From: a virus
Length of the DNA: 62,521 nucleotides
Virus record (IMG/VR): IMGVR_UViG_3300044691_000265
Span: 1 to 62,521 of that record
Strand: one strand, 5' to 3'
Shown: piece by piece, positions 30,701 to 40,258 of the stretch
How positions within the stretch are numbered: position 1 is the stretch's first letter
How the letters are laid out: each line of letters begins with the position of its first letter
The notes under the pieces: model-generated
The model's database searches: none
What the model was told of the DNA's origin: nothing
The model's input: the letters and a program-made list of their open reading frames with translations, nothing else
Made by a program: the position numbers and the translations under genes

Positions 30701-32751
30701 CAGTCGCCCCACAGGTGAGCGTGCGGGCTCTGGCCGGCGGGCGCGTCGCCGGTCGGGGAGGATTTCTTGCGGCCGAACGTGGCGCGCTGCTCATCCATGA
30801 CGGCGCCCGGCGCCTTCGCAACCGCATCGCTTTCCTGCCGGATCATATCCATTGCGATGTTGATGACCGCCTCCGGATCGTTGTTCTTAAACAACTCTGC
30901 GGTCTCCGCTCGGGCTGAGTCGGACGACGATCCGCTGCGGACCAGCACCTGCGTATAGGCCGACCGCACCGCCTGCAGTGCGATGGCCAGCTTGCGGACA
31001 CGCGTATCGCCGACGCCGGCATCGACCGCCATCTGCACCGCATTCGCCGTCGGATAGTTCGAGCGCGGCAATTCGTGCGACGCTTGCAGCGCCTGCGGAA
31101 TCAGCACGTCCAGTTCCTTGCGGCCAAGACCGATCCTGCCAGCGGTCGTGCCGACCGTGCGCAGCGTGGCGCCTAGCGCCTTGAACGCCTGCATCTGGAA
31201 CGCCTGGTCTTCGGCTGAGATGCCCTGCTCCGTCATCCGGCTGGCGATGGTGTTGCGCAGGGCCGCGATGTTGGCCGAGCCTTGCGTGCCGCGACCGACG
31301 TTCTGGAACACCGTGCCATCGCCGGCCAGATACTGATCGGCCATTTCACTGAGCGTTTCCGGCTCCAAATCCGGCTTGACCGCCTTCATCTGCTTCTGGA
31401 ATTCGACCTCTTCCTGTGCCGTCGGCGGCTTGCCGTACATGTCGGTGAAGTCGCGCTTGAAGTCGGTCAGCAGTTGGGTCTGAACCGAACCGGCCGCCTT
31501 GCCGGAGTTTTGGACCTCGTTGTAGATCGCCAGCGTTTCCGTCGAATTCGGCGGGCGGCCGAGTTGGGCGGTCTTCTCGGCGATCTTTTCCTGGATGGTC
31601 TTCAGTTTCAGGTCGTTGCCGAACGCCTTGACCTCATCCTTGTATTTCGACGACGCCATGAACGCCTGTTCTTCCGCGCCGGATGGCGGCTTGCCGTTCG
31701 TGGCCAGATAGTCGCGGCGCCAGTCGGTCAGGATCTGGGTCTGGGCCGATCCGCTCGGCGTCTTGCTCGAATTCATGACCTCGTTCGTCGCCGCGAGCTT
31801 TTCCATCGCGGTCAGCGGGCGGCCGAGTTCCTTCGCCTTCGCGTTCTGAGCCTCGTCGATCGCCTGCAACTGCAGATCGCTGATCGTGTTTTTGACGCCG
31901 GTCGTGATCGACGAGTACGGGTTCGGCCGCGAGAACACGTTCTTGATCTGCTGCTGCGCCTCCGTGAAGGCGAGCTGCTTTTCGATGATCTTCGACGGGT
32001 CGCCGCTCTGCTGCGCCTCGTTCAGTTCCTTCTGGGCGTTGGTCAGGGCGAAGGTCGATTGCACTTCGAGGTTCTTGCGCTGTAGGTCCGGCAGCACCGT
32101 CAGCAGCCCGCGCGCGGCATTGGCGCGGCTTTCCTGCAGGCTGCCCAGATCCTTATACAGCCCGGCCTCGTTCATAAGCGTCGCGGCCTGGTCGCCGTAT
32201 TTCGCCGCCGTCGCCGTGAGCAGCGCCTGCCCTTCGGCCATGTTGTTGTGCATCCGGTCGAACGCGTCCTGATAGTCCTGGTGCTGCATGTTGTGGCGGT
32301 CGAGTGCTACGTGAATGTTCTCTTTCCAGGCGTCGTAAGCCTGGTTGTAGCTTTCCTCGTCCCGGTTCTTGATCGCCTGCATCGCTGCGGCCGAGCCGTT
32401 CAGCGCGTTGATGATCGGGGTATGCGTAAAGGCACTCGCCGCGATGGCGAAGATCGAGCCGAACGAACCGAACGCCTCGATCGGATCGGTCGAACGCTTA
32501 GCCTTCTCCTTGGCCGCGTCCCACTTTGGCAGATCGACCGGTTCGATGCCGGCATACTTGGTGTCGACGTCCCTGCGGTCCTTGGCGTAATCGGTCTTGA
32601 TCTGCTCGCGCACCGGGTCTTGCTCGGCTTCCTTTTTCTTCTCGATCGTCTGCAGTTTCGCGACCGTCGGCTGCACCCAAGACGTGTCGGCGCCGCCCAA
32701 CGCCGTCTTGGTCAGTGCATCGAGATTGATGTTGTTGAGCGCGTCGGACAT
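30700..32751 (-). CDS. Internal virion protein with duplicated domain
   Basis: 683 residues, almost wholly helical. An internal duplication is visible: residues about 293-366 and 382-453 share LGRP, NEV-NS, GS-QTQ-LTD-RRD and GKPP at a period of about 87-89 residues. One hydrophobic stretch (FGSIFAIAASAFTHTPII) lies near residue 97. Position between the Gly/Ala-rich protein and the 738-residue protein suggests an ejectosome component. Confidence 0.65.
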   Translation of the reverse strand: MSDALNNINLDALTKTALGGADTSWVQPTVAKLQTIEKKKEAEQDPVREQIKTDYAKDRRDVDTKYAGIEPVDLPKWDAAKEKAKRSTDPIEAFGSFGSIFAIAASAFTHTPIINALNGSAAAMQAIKNRDEESYNQAYDAWKENIHVALDRHNMQHQDYQDAFDRMHNNMAEGQALLTATAAKYGDQAATLMNEAGLYKDLGSLQESRANAARGLLTVLPDLQRKNLEVQSTFALTNAQKELNEAQQSGDPSKIIEKQLAFTEAQQQIKNVFSRPNPYSSITTGVKNTISDLQLQAIDEAQNAKAKELGRPLTAMEKLAATNEVMNSSKTPSGSAQTQILTDWRRDYLATNGKPPSGAEEQAFMASSKYKDEVKAFGNDLKLKTIQEKIAEKTAQLGRPPNSTETLAIYNEVQNSGKAAGSVQTQLLTDFKRDFTDMYGKPPTAQEEVEFQKQMKAVKPDLEPETLSEMADQYLAGDGTVFQNVGRGTQGSANIAALRNTIASRMTEQGISAEDQAFQMQAFKALGATLRTVGTTAGRIGLGRKELDVLIPQALQASHELPRSNYPTANAVQMAVDAGVGDTRVRKLAIALQAVRSAYTQVLVRSGSSSDSARAETAELFKNNDPEAVINIAMDMIRQESDAVAKAPGAVMDEQRATFGRKKSSPTGDAPAGQSPHAHLWGD

Positions 32752-32752
32752 C

Positions 32753-34072
32753 TCAGCCGCCGGCTACCTTGGGCGTCCCGAACCCGTTGATTGACGAGGC
32801 GAAATTCGCAATCGCCGAGCCGGTGTCCTTGGTCTGCTGCTGGTTGATCTTCAGCAGGTTCTCGTAGATGCCGCTCGACAGTTGCGTCTCGTCGATCCCC
32901 TGCTGCAGCAGCTTGTCGGCGATCGAGAACGATTGCGTCTGCGCCTGCAGATCGATCTGGGCCAACGCCTGCTGCTCTTGCTGGCTGCCGGCGAGGCCCT
33001 GCGCCGCGAACTGAGACCGCATGGTCGCCTTGGCCGCCGCCGTCGCCTGGTTGATCGCGGCTTGCGCGCCGGGCGGCAGCGTGCCGTTCTGCAGATACGA
33101 GCCGAGTTGCTTGCCTTGCGCCGAAAGCTGGTTCGCCTGCGCGGTGATGTTGCCAAGCTGCGCCGGGTTCTGGTTCTGTAGCAGGTTGTAGCCCAGCCCG
33201 GCGCCGCCGACGATGGCGGACGGGTTCTTGGCGATGAAATCGGTTACGCCGTTTTCCGGAATGCCGAGCGAGTTCATGATTCTGCCGGCGGTCGACGCGC
33301 CGTAGCCGGACCCGCCCGCAGCCGGTGCCGCAGCGCCGCCGGCCCCGCTCGTCGGCGTCAATCCGGTGCCCCCCGTGCCGGCACCGCCCGTCGTCAGTCC
33401 GGTGCCGGCCGAACTGCCGCCAAGCCCGAACCCGCCGGCACTGCCGGGATCGCCGCTGACGCCGCCGCCGAAGCCGGTCGCGACGTTGTTGCCAAGCGTG
33501 CTGCCCGGCGTCAGCCCGGCCAGGGCATCGGTGCCGCCGCCCGTGGTCAGGCCGAGATTGTTCGCGACGCCGACCGCATCGCCCGTGCCGGCCGAGATAC
33601 CGGCGCCGCCACTGGTCAGATCGACCGGAGCCGCGCCCGCCGGGGCAGCGCCGCCGATCGCCGACGCGCCGCCGGCCGTCGACCCGCCAGCACTGGCACC
33701 GCTTGGCGTCAGCGCGCCGGAAATACCGCCGGTCACCGCCCCGGTGAGCGCGCCCGACACCGGGCTGCCGCCCGTGATGCCTGAATTTACCAGCCCGGCG
33801 CCGGCTCCGATCAGCGCGTCGCTGCCGATCGCGCCAAAACCGGTCGCACTGTCGACTAGGCCACCGGCACCACCGAGACCGCCGAGCGCGCCGCCCGTGA
33901 TGCCGCCGGTCAAGGCGCCGATCCCGACATCGCCGCCCGTGATGGCGGACGTGCCGGCGCCCAGCGCCGCACCCTCGGCCGCGGTCGTCGCAATGCCGGC
34001 CGCCGTTGCTCCAAGACCAATATCCGACGCCAGAAACGCGCCGATCCCCAGATCAATTCCACCGGTCGGCAT
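32753..34072 (-). CDS. Gly/Ala-rich internal virion protein
   Basis: 439 residues from ATG at 34072 (overlaps upstream stop). Residues 1-270 are low-complexity Gly/Ala/Ser/Thr with repeated GG-x-GG (ITGGALGGLGGAGG), likely flexible or membrane-active; the C-terminal 150 residues are a helical domain (QANQLSAQGKQLGSYLQNGT, then RSQFAAQGLAGSQQEQQALA) common in podovirus DNA-transfer proteins. Probably ejected with the DNA. Confidence 0.65.
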   Translation of the reverse strand: MPTGGIDLGIGAFLASDIGLGATAAGIATTAAEGAALGAGTSAITGGDVGIGALTGGITGGALGGLGGAGGLVDSATGFGAIGSDALIGAGAGLVNSGITGGSPVSGALTGAVTGGISGALTPSGASAGGSTAGGASAIGGAAPAGAAPVDLTSGGAGISAGTGDAVGVANNLGLTTGGGTDALAGLTPGSTLGNNVATGFGGGVSGDPGSAGGFGLGGSSAGTGLTTGGAGTGGTGLTPTSGAGGAAAPAAGGSGYGASTAGRIMNSLGIPENGVTDFIAKNPSAIVGGAGLGYNLLQNQNPAQLGNITAQANQLSAQGKQLGSYLQNGTLPPGAQAAINQATAAAKATMRSQFAAQGLAGSQQEQQALAQIDLQAQTQSFSIADKLLQQGIDETQLSSGIYENLLKINQQQTKDTGSAIANFASSINGFGTPKVAGG

Positions 34073-34839
34073 CACATCACCTCGAACGTTTGATCGGTGA
34101 CGCGAACCCGGCAATCATGCAGATCCAGTTCGAGCGGCGTCGCGCTCACGACCCGGATGTACGGCGTCTTCGCCACGCCGGCCCGGCGGTTGTAGTAGGT
34201 GACCGCCTTCATCGGCTGGCCGCCATGGATCATCGCGACGACGGCGCCGGCAACGACATCGTGGAACTCGTCTTCAATGTGCTCGATCGGGGGGCGCCCC
34301 AGTTCTGCCAGTTGCGCCTGGACCTCGGCATGGAACCATTCCCCGATCGGCCGGAGCTGTTGGGGGCAAGTGTCGGGCCAGTCGGTGAACTTGAGCGAGT
34401 GGATCGGCACCGCGTAGTCCTCGTCGCCCTGTACCCAGCCCTTGGCCGACAACCAGTCGAAGCGCATGCCGATCCGCTGTGCTCCGACCGTTGCCGGCAG
34501 GTTCCCGGTCGGCACCTTCGTGACGATCTCGACGCAATCGGTCCGGGTGAACATGAAGAAAAACGCGTCTCTGGCGGCGGCCAGCGTCCACTTGCCTCGG
34601 CCGCTGCGCAGCACCGACGTGTGCAGTTCATAGAGGCCGGGCAGCAGCTTGTGGAAGATCGCCCCGCCGTGCGCGCCGCACAGCACGACGTTGTCCTGGT
34701 TGGCCACCAGCGCCGTCATGTCGAGCACGCCCTTGCCGCCGATGAACGGGCGCACCGCATCATCGTTGATGATCGTGTTGATCACCGTGGCGTCCGACTG
34801 ACGCTCCAACATCGGGATGGGCATGACGGCCTGCAGCAT
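34072..34839 (-). CDS. DUF2824/GNAT-fold-like virion assembly protein
   Basis: 255 residues. The core GLYELHTSVLRSGRGKWTLA, then ARDAFFFMFTRTDCVEIVTK with VGAQRIGMRF, follows the acetyltransferase-fold layout of the phage DUF2824 family (P22 gp14-like, T7 gp13-like position). Such proteins are needed for making infectious particles but are not known to acetylate. The last segment is separate and beta-rich. Confidence 0.6.
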   Translation of the reverse strand: MLQAVMPIPMLERQSDATVINTIINDDAVRPFIGGKGVLDMTALVANQDNVVLCGAHGGAIFHKLLPGLYELHTSVLRSGRGKWTLAAARDAFFFMFTRTDCVEIVTKVPTGNLPATVGAQRIGMRFDWLSAKGWVQGDEDYAVPIHSLKFTDWPDTCPQQLRPIGEWFHAEVQAQLAELGRPPIEHIEDEFHDVVAGAVVAMIHGGQPMKAVTYYNRRAGVAKTPYIRVVSATPLELDLHDCRVRVTDQTFEVM

Positions 34840-34848
34840 CGCCGCTCG

Positions 34849-35394
34849 CTACCCGTTCAGCCGGATGAAGGGGATGATGCGGTTGTAGAGCCGCCCGAGC
34901 CGGCGCTGGATCGCGTCCTTCGGCACATCGGTGAAGATGTCGACCAGCAGATCGCGCGCCCCCATGCGCTCGGCCCAGTGCCGGAACTCGTCGTACATCG
35001 CCAGGCCCTCGTCCTCGCCCCCCTTGCCGCGCATGAGCACGAAGACTTCCTGCACGTCGGCCATCGGCTGCAGCGGGCTGCGCACGATCTGCGCCAACGC
35101 CACCGCATGCTCCGATCGGACGAACAGGAACTCGTTGCTCTCCATGCAGCCCTTCAGCCAGCCGATGAACATGCGGTCGTTCAGATGCGGAAAGCGCGAC
35201 ATCAACCGCTCCATCAGAAGGACGCCCCAGACGTCCAGATCCGGCAGCGCGAACCGGGTGATCGTGACCGGCAGATACGGCTGCTGCGCGATGACTTCGA
35301 CGACATCGCCCCGGCGTGCCGCATTCATTGCCCGCGCCCGTTCCGATCGGCGTTCCCGTTCATCATCCGACAGGTTCATCTGCGCCACAATCAA
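34849..35394 (-). CDS. Hypothetical virion-region protein
   Basis: 181 residues. VQEVFVLMRGKGGEDEGLAM with DEFRHWAERMGARDLLVDIF looks like a second, shorter GNAT-like fold, the acetyl-CoA loop being replaced by GKGGED. It follows the head-tail genes and precedes the DUF2824-like gene, so the two may form a pair. Function unknown. Confidence 0.6.
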   Translation of the reverse strand: MIVAQMNLSDDERERRSERARAMNAARRGDVVEVIAQQPYLPVTITRFALPDLDVWGVLLMERLMSRFPHLNDRMFIGWLKGCMESNEFLFVRSEHAVALAQIVRSPLQPMADVQEVFVLMRGKGGEDEGLAMYDEFRHWAERMGARDLLVDIFTDVPKDAIQRRLGRLYNRIIPFIRLNG

Positions 35395-35726
35395 ACTCCG
35401 AGTTTATTGCTGGCTTGATAATGTTCGTTGAAGTTTAGAACGATCCAGGTCGCCAGATCCCCAGGAGAGTTCCAATCTACATCAGTCAGATCATTACCGC
35501 CAATCGCCAGGACGGCGTTTTGATTATTGTGCATTTCTTGGTGTTGATAGATCCATACACCCATATCGTTGACGTTGAACTGGTCAAGCGGATATTCGGG
35601 TAGCCTGGCTCCGACGTCCTGGAAAATGACCCGGTTGATGTCGCGGTGATGCGCCATGTGCGCGAACGCCCACACCGCCATGCTTTCCGGCGTGCTCGGG
35701 ATATTGGCGATATCGGCCAGTCCCAT
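35391..35726 (-). CDS. Conserved podovirus hypothetical protein
   Basis: 111 residues. FAHMAHHRDINRVIFQDVGA, then YPLDQFNVNDMGVWIYQHQ and LTDVDWNSPGDLATWI; His-rich N-terminal helices and a repeated W-x-x-x-N/H pattern. I have the impression of a recurrent family beside tail genes, but cannot name it. The stop overlaps the next gene by four bases. Confidence 0.6.
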   Translation of the reverse strand: MGLADIANIPSTPESMAVWAFAHMAHHRDINRVIFQDVGARLPEYPLDQFNVNDMGVWIYQHQEMHNNQNAVLAIGGNDLTDVDWNSPGDLATWIVLNFNEHYQASNKLGV

Positions 35727-36502
35727 CAGGTGTAGCCCTGGACGGCGACCCGGTACGTCCCACCGGTCGGCGTCAGCGTGCCACTCGTGGCATTCGTCGC
35801 CCGGACCGAGACCACGCCGGCCGCCGAGACCCGGCCATCGAGCAGGATGCCAGCCGCGACGGACGCCGGCCGCCCGAGCGTGACGATGTCATTGATCGCG
35901 GCGCCGACGACGGCGATCGTCTGATCTTGGCTGGCACCGGCCGCCACGACGCTCCATGTCAGGCTCGCGGTCGTCGAAATCTGGCGCGTGATCGGCGTCC
36001 CGGTGCCGATCTGGATCGACGCGCCGCTGAGCTTGCCGGTGAAGGCGGCAGTCGAGCCGGCCAAGGGTCCGGTGAGCGTACCGCCCGTCAATAGCAGAAA
36101 CGTGCCAGTACCGCCGGCCGGGCCGGTCTGCAGGTGAAAGCCGCCCGCACCTGCGTTTAGCGCCGCGTCATAGATCAGCGTGATCAGGTTGCCGATGATG
36201 ATCTCGCTGCCGGCCAGAGCGACCGGCCCGGCCGGCGAGTCCTTGTAGACCGACAGGGCCGCCAGACTGCCGAGCCGTGCCGTGGTCGCCCCGGTATTGG
36301 TCGCGACCGCGACGGCCGAGAACGGCATGTAATTGACGTAGGCCGCAACGGTTGGGGCGTTCCCGACCGGGCCGAGCGTGAGCGCATTGGTGCCGGTGAC
36401 CGTGCAGGGGATGGCGACAAAGGCGCCGAGCGCCGCAAAGTCAGCGTCGAGCTGCGGCGTCGTGACCGTGGTCGCGTTGGCGAAGATGAACGGCAGCGGC
36501 AT
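35726..36502 (-). CDS. Tail fibre-like protein, 258 residues
   Basis: MPLPFIFANATTVTTPQLDA is the typical start of short phage fibres attached to the tail; the middle has the repeat TGGTLTGPLAGSTAAFTGKL found in trimeric fibre shafts; the C-terminus is beta-rich and ends in RVAVQGYT. Unlike the 23904-27938 proteins it has no signal peptide. Probably the conventional fibre or appendage. Confidence 0.7.
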   Translation of the reverse strand: MPLPFIFANATTVTTPQLDADFAALGAFVAIPCTVTGTNALTLGPVGNAPTVAAYVNYMPFSAVAVATNTGATTARLGSLAALSVYKDSPAGPVALAGSEIIIGNLITLIYDAALNAGAGGFHLQTGPAGGTGTFLLLTGGTLTGPLAGSTAAFTGKLSGASIQIGTGTPITRQISTTASLTWSVVAAGASQDQTIAVVGAAINDIVTLGRPASVAAGILLDGRVSAAGVVSVRATNATSGTLTPTGGTYRVAVQGYT

Positions 36503-36503
36503 A

Positions 36504-38564
36504 TCAGCCCCTATATCCCCAAGCTTGGTTTTCCAGGATCGCGGAAATCAGCGCCATGTCGGCGGCATTGGTCGTGATCGTCAGGCCATTGAGCACGCCG
36601 TTCTGACCGACCGCCGTCGGCGGGAACACGACAATGCCGGTCGCCCCGCCGCCGCTCGTGCCGGCGAGCACGACATGCGCGTTGCTGGCATTCAGAAACA
36701 CGACCGAGACATTTGACACGTTGACGAACGCAATCGCGCCAGGGACGAGCGTGATCGTGTATTGTGCGGATGTATTCTCGTCATCGACGCCAACGGTCAA
36801 TTGCGGGCTCAGCGAACTATAGTAATAGGCTAGACCCCAGATGCGGTTGGCCGTCTTGCTCACCAGATAAGAGCCGGGAGTGTCCCATAGTTTCGACTGG
36901 ACGCGCTTGGTGAAGCCGACCGCCGGCTGCTGAAACAAGGGATAGATCGATGTGCCATCGGTGCCGTAAGCGGTCAGCACCGAATTGATTTCTTGGCTGG
37001 CAACATAGATCAGCGGCACATCCTGTTGCGAACTCCACCAATTTTTGCCATTCCACATGAACAGCTTGTTCACCTGCTGGTTTGTCACGACGTCGATCAC
37101 CGGCAGCAGCACCATATAGACGCGCTTGCCATAGATGATCGCCTTGGCCGCCGACGGGACGAACCCGCCAAAATTCGGCACGCTGTTGTAGACGCCGTCC
37201 AATGCCTCGGAAATCTTGGTGACCGCGCCGCCATAGGACACATGCACACCGAACGCGTTGGCGAACACGATATTTCGGCTGAATACCTGCACCGTCGGAC
37301 CATAAGGCGTGCCGATCTCCGGGTCGGCGTTTTGGTTGGTGAACGTCGTCGTCACCGGGTTGCCGCTGGTCTGCACACCCGAGATGTAGTTGATCGAACT
37401 GTCGGCGATCAGGTACAGGAACCCGTTGGTCTGGATCAGTTTGGTGAAGCCGACGCGCAGGAACGAATCGTTCGAGTTGAAGCCACCAGCCCCGTCGCCG
37501 ACGTTGAAATCGGTCAGCGATTCGGGCGCGGTGAACTCGATCCGCGCGACGCTGGCGAGCCACAGCCGCGACTGATAGGTCTCGACCGCATTGCCGGACT
37601 GGCCGAACGGCATGAGATCGACCGTCGCTTGCGCCACGATGTTATTGGGATCGGTGATGAACACCGTCGGCGGATCGCTCGACGAATAGCCCTGGCCAGG
37701 GGCCGTGACGCTGAGCCCCGTGCCGACACCCCCGGTAAGGGTCACCACGCCACCAGATCCACCGCCGCCGATTAGCGTCACGGTGGCTGTGCTGGTATAG
37801 CCGGCACCGGGATCGGTCAGTGTCGCGCTGCTGATCGTGCCGCCCGTGACGGTGACGATGCCCGTCGCCGTCCGGGCAGTGTTGCCGCCGGAAAACGCCA
37901 GAACGACCTGGTCGATCGAGCTATAGCCACTGCCGGGGTTGGTGACCGTGATCGCATTGATCGCGCCATTGTCGACGGTCGCAAGGAACGTAGCGCCAGT
38001 GCCGGAACCACCAACGGCGGTCACTGTCGGCACCGACGTGTAATCGAGCCCACCGTTCAGGATCGTGATGTCCGGGCCGAGCGACCCCGATGCGAACAAG
38101 GTGGTGCCGTCCCAGATGAACAGACCGTTCGTCTGCTTGGCGATGATGGCGATGTACTTGCTGCCCCATTGCGTCATGTCGACCGATGTGACGCTCGGGT
38201 CAACGATCGTGCTGGGTCCGCCGATGATCGTGGTGTTGCTCGTCGTCGTATTGACCGCCAGCAACGCGCCATTGCTCAGCAGCACAATCATGTAGGGCGT
38301 GGCCGCTATATTGCCGAAATTGAACCAGACGACCCTGCTTGTCGGATCTGTGTCATTGAAGATCGATGGTCCGACGCCAGGCAAGGTGCGCAGATTGTTT
38401 TTCCCGAGCGGCATGAATCCATCGCACCAGTACATTTCCTCGTCTTTGATGCCCGGCCGGCTCGCATCGGTGTTGATGCCGACGAAGGTATCGAACACGA
38501 TCGGGTGCGTGCCTTGTGGCAGATAGGGGTTCTCCGGCGTGCCTTCCGGCTTCGTCGCGTCCAT
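36504..38564 (-). CDS. Tail knob/tubular-like protein with PG-x-GY insert
   Basis: 686 residues. The start (PIVFDTFVGINTDASRPGIK, then YWCDGFMPLGKNNLRTLPGV) and the beta-strand repeats ending GLFIWDG are those of podovirus tail-tip or stabilisation proteins with a propeller fold. Residues about 168-306 are an insertion of repeated units (GGLDYTSVPTV, NPGSGYSS, DPGAGYTS, APGQGYSSSDPPTV), also seen in the 38568 and 40259 proteins. The propeller resumes with YQSRLWLASVARIEF. Confidence 0.75.
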   Translation of the reverse strand: MDATKPEGTPENPYLPQGTHPIVFDTFVGINTDASRPGIKDEEMYWCDGFMPLGKNNLRTLPGVGPSIFNDTDPTSRVVWFNFGNIAATPYMIVLLSNGALLAVNTTTSNTTIIGGPSTIVDPSVTSVDMTQWGSKYIAIIAKQTNGLFIWDGTTLFASGSLGPDITILNGGLDYTSVPTVTAVGGSGTGATFLATVDNGAINAITVTNPGSGYSSIDQVVLAFSGGNTARTATGIVTVTGGTISSATLTDPGAGYTSTATVTLIGGGGSGGVVTLTGGVGTGLSVTAPGQGYSSSDPPTVFITDPNNIVAQATVDLMPFGQSGNAVETYQSRLWLASVARIEFTAPESLTDFNVGDGAGGFNSNDSFLRVGFTKLIQTNGFLYLIADSSINYISGVQTSGNPVTTTFTNQNADPEIGTPYGPTVQVFSRNIVFANAFGVHVSYGGAVTKISEALDGVYNSVPNFGGFVPSAAKAIIYGKRVYMVLLPVIDVVTNQQVNKLFMWNGKNWWSSQQDVPLIYVASQEINSVLTAYGTDGTSIYPLFQQPAVGFTKRVQSKLWDTPGSYLVSKTANRIWGLAYYYSSLSPQLTVGVDDENTSAQYTITLVPGAIAFVNVSNVSVVFLNASNAHVVLAGTSGGGATGIVVFPPTAVGQNGVLNGLTITTNAADMALISAILENQAWGYRG

Positions 38565-38567
38565 CGC

Positions 38568-39494
38568 CTACCACCGACCGTAGGGGTTCGTCGGGCGTCC
38601 CGGTCGCGCATAGGTGCTGTATCGGTGAACAAACTGGTCGAAGAGTTCGAGGTAACCCCTTGCGCTATTCCAGTTTTGCATCTCCAACATCGCCAAGTGA
38701 GCGGCGAAATACGGCACGCCTTCGGTCCAGGGTTGCGGCAAAGCCTCGACGTCCTGATCGGTCGTCAGGTCCAGCGGCAAACAGAAGCAATCCCACTCGA
38801 TCTGGTAAGCCTGCGACGGCAGCGGATAGAGGAAAAACGAGCCGTTCGTACCTTGCCCAAACTGTGCACAGAACGTCGGAACCCACTGATATTGAAACGG
38901 ATATTGCCGGATCATCGCCTGATACGTGCTGAACGAGTAGCACGGCAGCGAATAGCGGTAATTCGCATAGATGATCGAGACTGACTTGATCATGTAGATC
39001 GCGCCGACGCCGGGAAACGGGCTGAGATCGACCTGGCTGAACGGGTAGACTTCCTGCCCTTCGCTGATCTGGTTGACGCCGGCCACGCGCACGGTCGCGG
39101 TCGCCCCCTTACCGTGCGGATCATTGATCGTCACCAGCGGCTCGAAATAGCCGTAGCCGCCGAAAGTCAGGTTGATGCCGGCGACCGTGCCGCCGATCTG
39201 GGTGGCAATCGCCGTCGCCTGCGCGCCATTCGGGAACGGCAGGTTGCCGCTCGGAAAGTCGGGCGGCGTGATCGTCACGGTCGGCGCGGTATAGCCGGTG
39301 CCGGGATTGGTGACGTCGATCTCGATCACGCTACCGGAGATCGGCGTCAGCACGCGCAGGCATTGGGCGCGCATCGCCACTTCACGCCTCGAACGATTGA
39401 CATAGTCGATCAGGTCGCCCGGATTGATCATCTCCTGGCGCGCATCGTGGATCATGCGCTCCGTCTGTTTCATATAGTCGAACAGCGCGGGCAT
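38568..39494 (-). CDS. Head-tail adaptor/tubular-A-like protein with inserted domain
   Basis: 308 residues, paralogue of the next gene (39494-40225). Shared landmarks: TERMIHDARQ, DYVNRSRREV, YPFSQVDLSP, QFGQGTNGSFFLYPLPSQAY, CLPLDLTTDQDVEALPQPWT. Between CLRVLTPI and GQEVYPFS it carries an insert of about 85 residues with NPGTGYTAPTVTI and GGYGYFEPLVTI, absent from the paralogue. By position these are the tail adaptor or tubular proteins that join portal and knob. Confidence 0.7.
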   Translation of the reverse strand: MPALFDYMKQTERMIHDARQEMINPGDLIDYVNRSRREVAMRAQCLRVLTPISGSVIEIDVTNPGTGYTAPTVTITPPDFPSGNLPFPNGAQATAIATQIGGTVAGINLTFGGYGYFEPLVTINDPHGKGATATVRVAGVNQISEGQEVYPFSQVDLSPFPGVGAIYMIKSVSIIYANYRYSLPCYSFSTYQAMIRQYPFQYQWVPTFCAQFGQGTNGSFFLYPLPSQAYQIEWDCFCLPLDLTTDQDVEALPQPWTEGVPYFAAHLAMLEMQNWNSARGYLELFDQFVHRYSTYARPGRPTNPYGRW

Positions 39495-40225
39495 CAGCCT
39501 TGCCCCCCGCCGCCACCGGCCGGCTGCTCACCGAGCTTGTTCGCGCGCACCGGGTCACCCACTTGCGGATAAATGTAGGGCATCACGACCGGGTTCGAGA
39601 ACCGGCGGGCGCGGTTGCGATATTCCTCATAGCGCGCGAACATTCGGTCGGCATCGGCCTGGCGTGCGGCCGACTGCGCCGACAGCAGCGCGTAATAGGC
39701 CGCCAGGAACGGGACCGCGTCGGTCCAGGGAAACGGGATCGCTTCGACCGTGGTGTCATCGAGCAGATCGATCGGATAGCACAGTGTGTCGAGCTGCAGC
39801 ACATAGGCCGCGTCCGGCACCGGACTGACGAAGATGCTGCCGGCGACGCCCTGCGCGAACTGCGACCAGACCTTCGGCTGACCCTGCTGCGGTACCGGAT
39901 TGTTCAGTTCATATAGCGAGAACCACTCAAACGGGCGCGGACGCATCCAGGCTTGGCCCGACGCGATCTGCAGCCAGCTCGTGCGGACATTGAGCACGCC
40001 ACGCACCCCGACGGCCGACGCAAGGTTGATCGCCGAGAACGGATATTGCTGTGTACCGAGCGTGACCGGCAGCGTCGTGTAGATCCGGATGCACTCGGCG
40101 TCGCCCGCCATCTGACCGCGGGCGAGGTTGATATACTCGGTCAGATCCGACGCGGAATAAAGACTGTTCGGCGCCCCTGGATTCTGCAGAAGCTGCTCGG
40201 TCCGGGTCAGGTAACTTGCCAGCAT
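39494..40225 (-). CDS. Head-tail adaptor/tubular-A-like protein
   Basis: 243 residues. SYLTRTEQLLQNPGAPNSLY, EYINLARGQMAGDAECIR, QQYPFSAINLASAVGV, RPRPFEWFSLYELN, QFAQGVAGSIFVSPVPDAAY and DLLDDTTVEAIPFPWTDAVP are conserved with its neighbour, so the pair arose by tandem duplication. Such proteins build the short tail under the portal. Confidence 0.75.
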   Translation of the reverse strand: MLASYLTRTEQLLQNPGAPNSLYSASDLTEYINLARGQMAGDAECIRIYTTLPVTLGTQQYPFSAINLASAVGVRGVLNVRTSWLQIASGQAWMRPRPFEWFSLYELNNPVPQQGQPKVWSQFAQGVAGSIFVSPVPDAAYVLQLDTLCYPIDLLDDTTVEAIPFPWTDAVPFLAAYYALLSAQSAARQADADRMFARYEEYRNRARRFSNPVVMPYIYPQVGDPVRANKLGEQPAGGGGGQG

Positions 40226-40258
40226 GGCGCTGTTTCACCCTCCCGGCGAGACGGGCGA

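Noticed and set aside
34006-35418. Plus-strand ORF of 470 codons
   Set aside because: Shadow of the 34072 and 34849 genes, which have credible domains and coupled starts.
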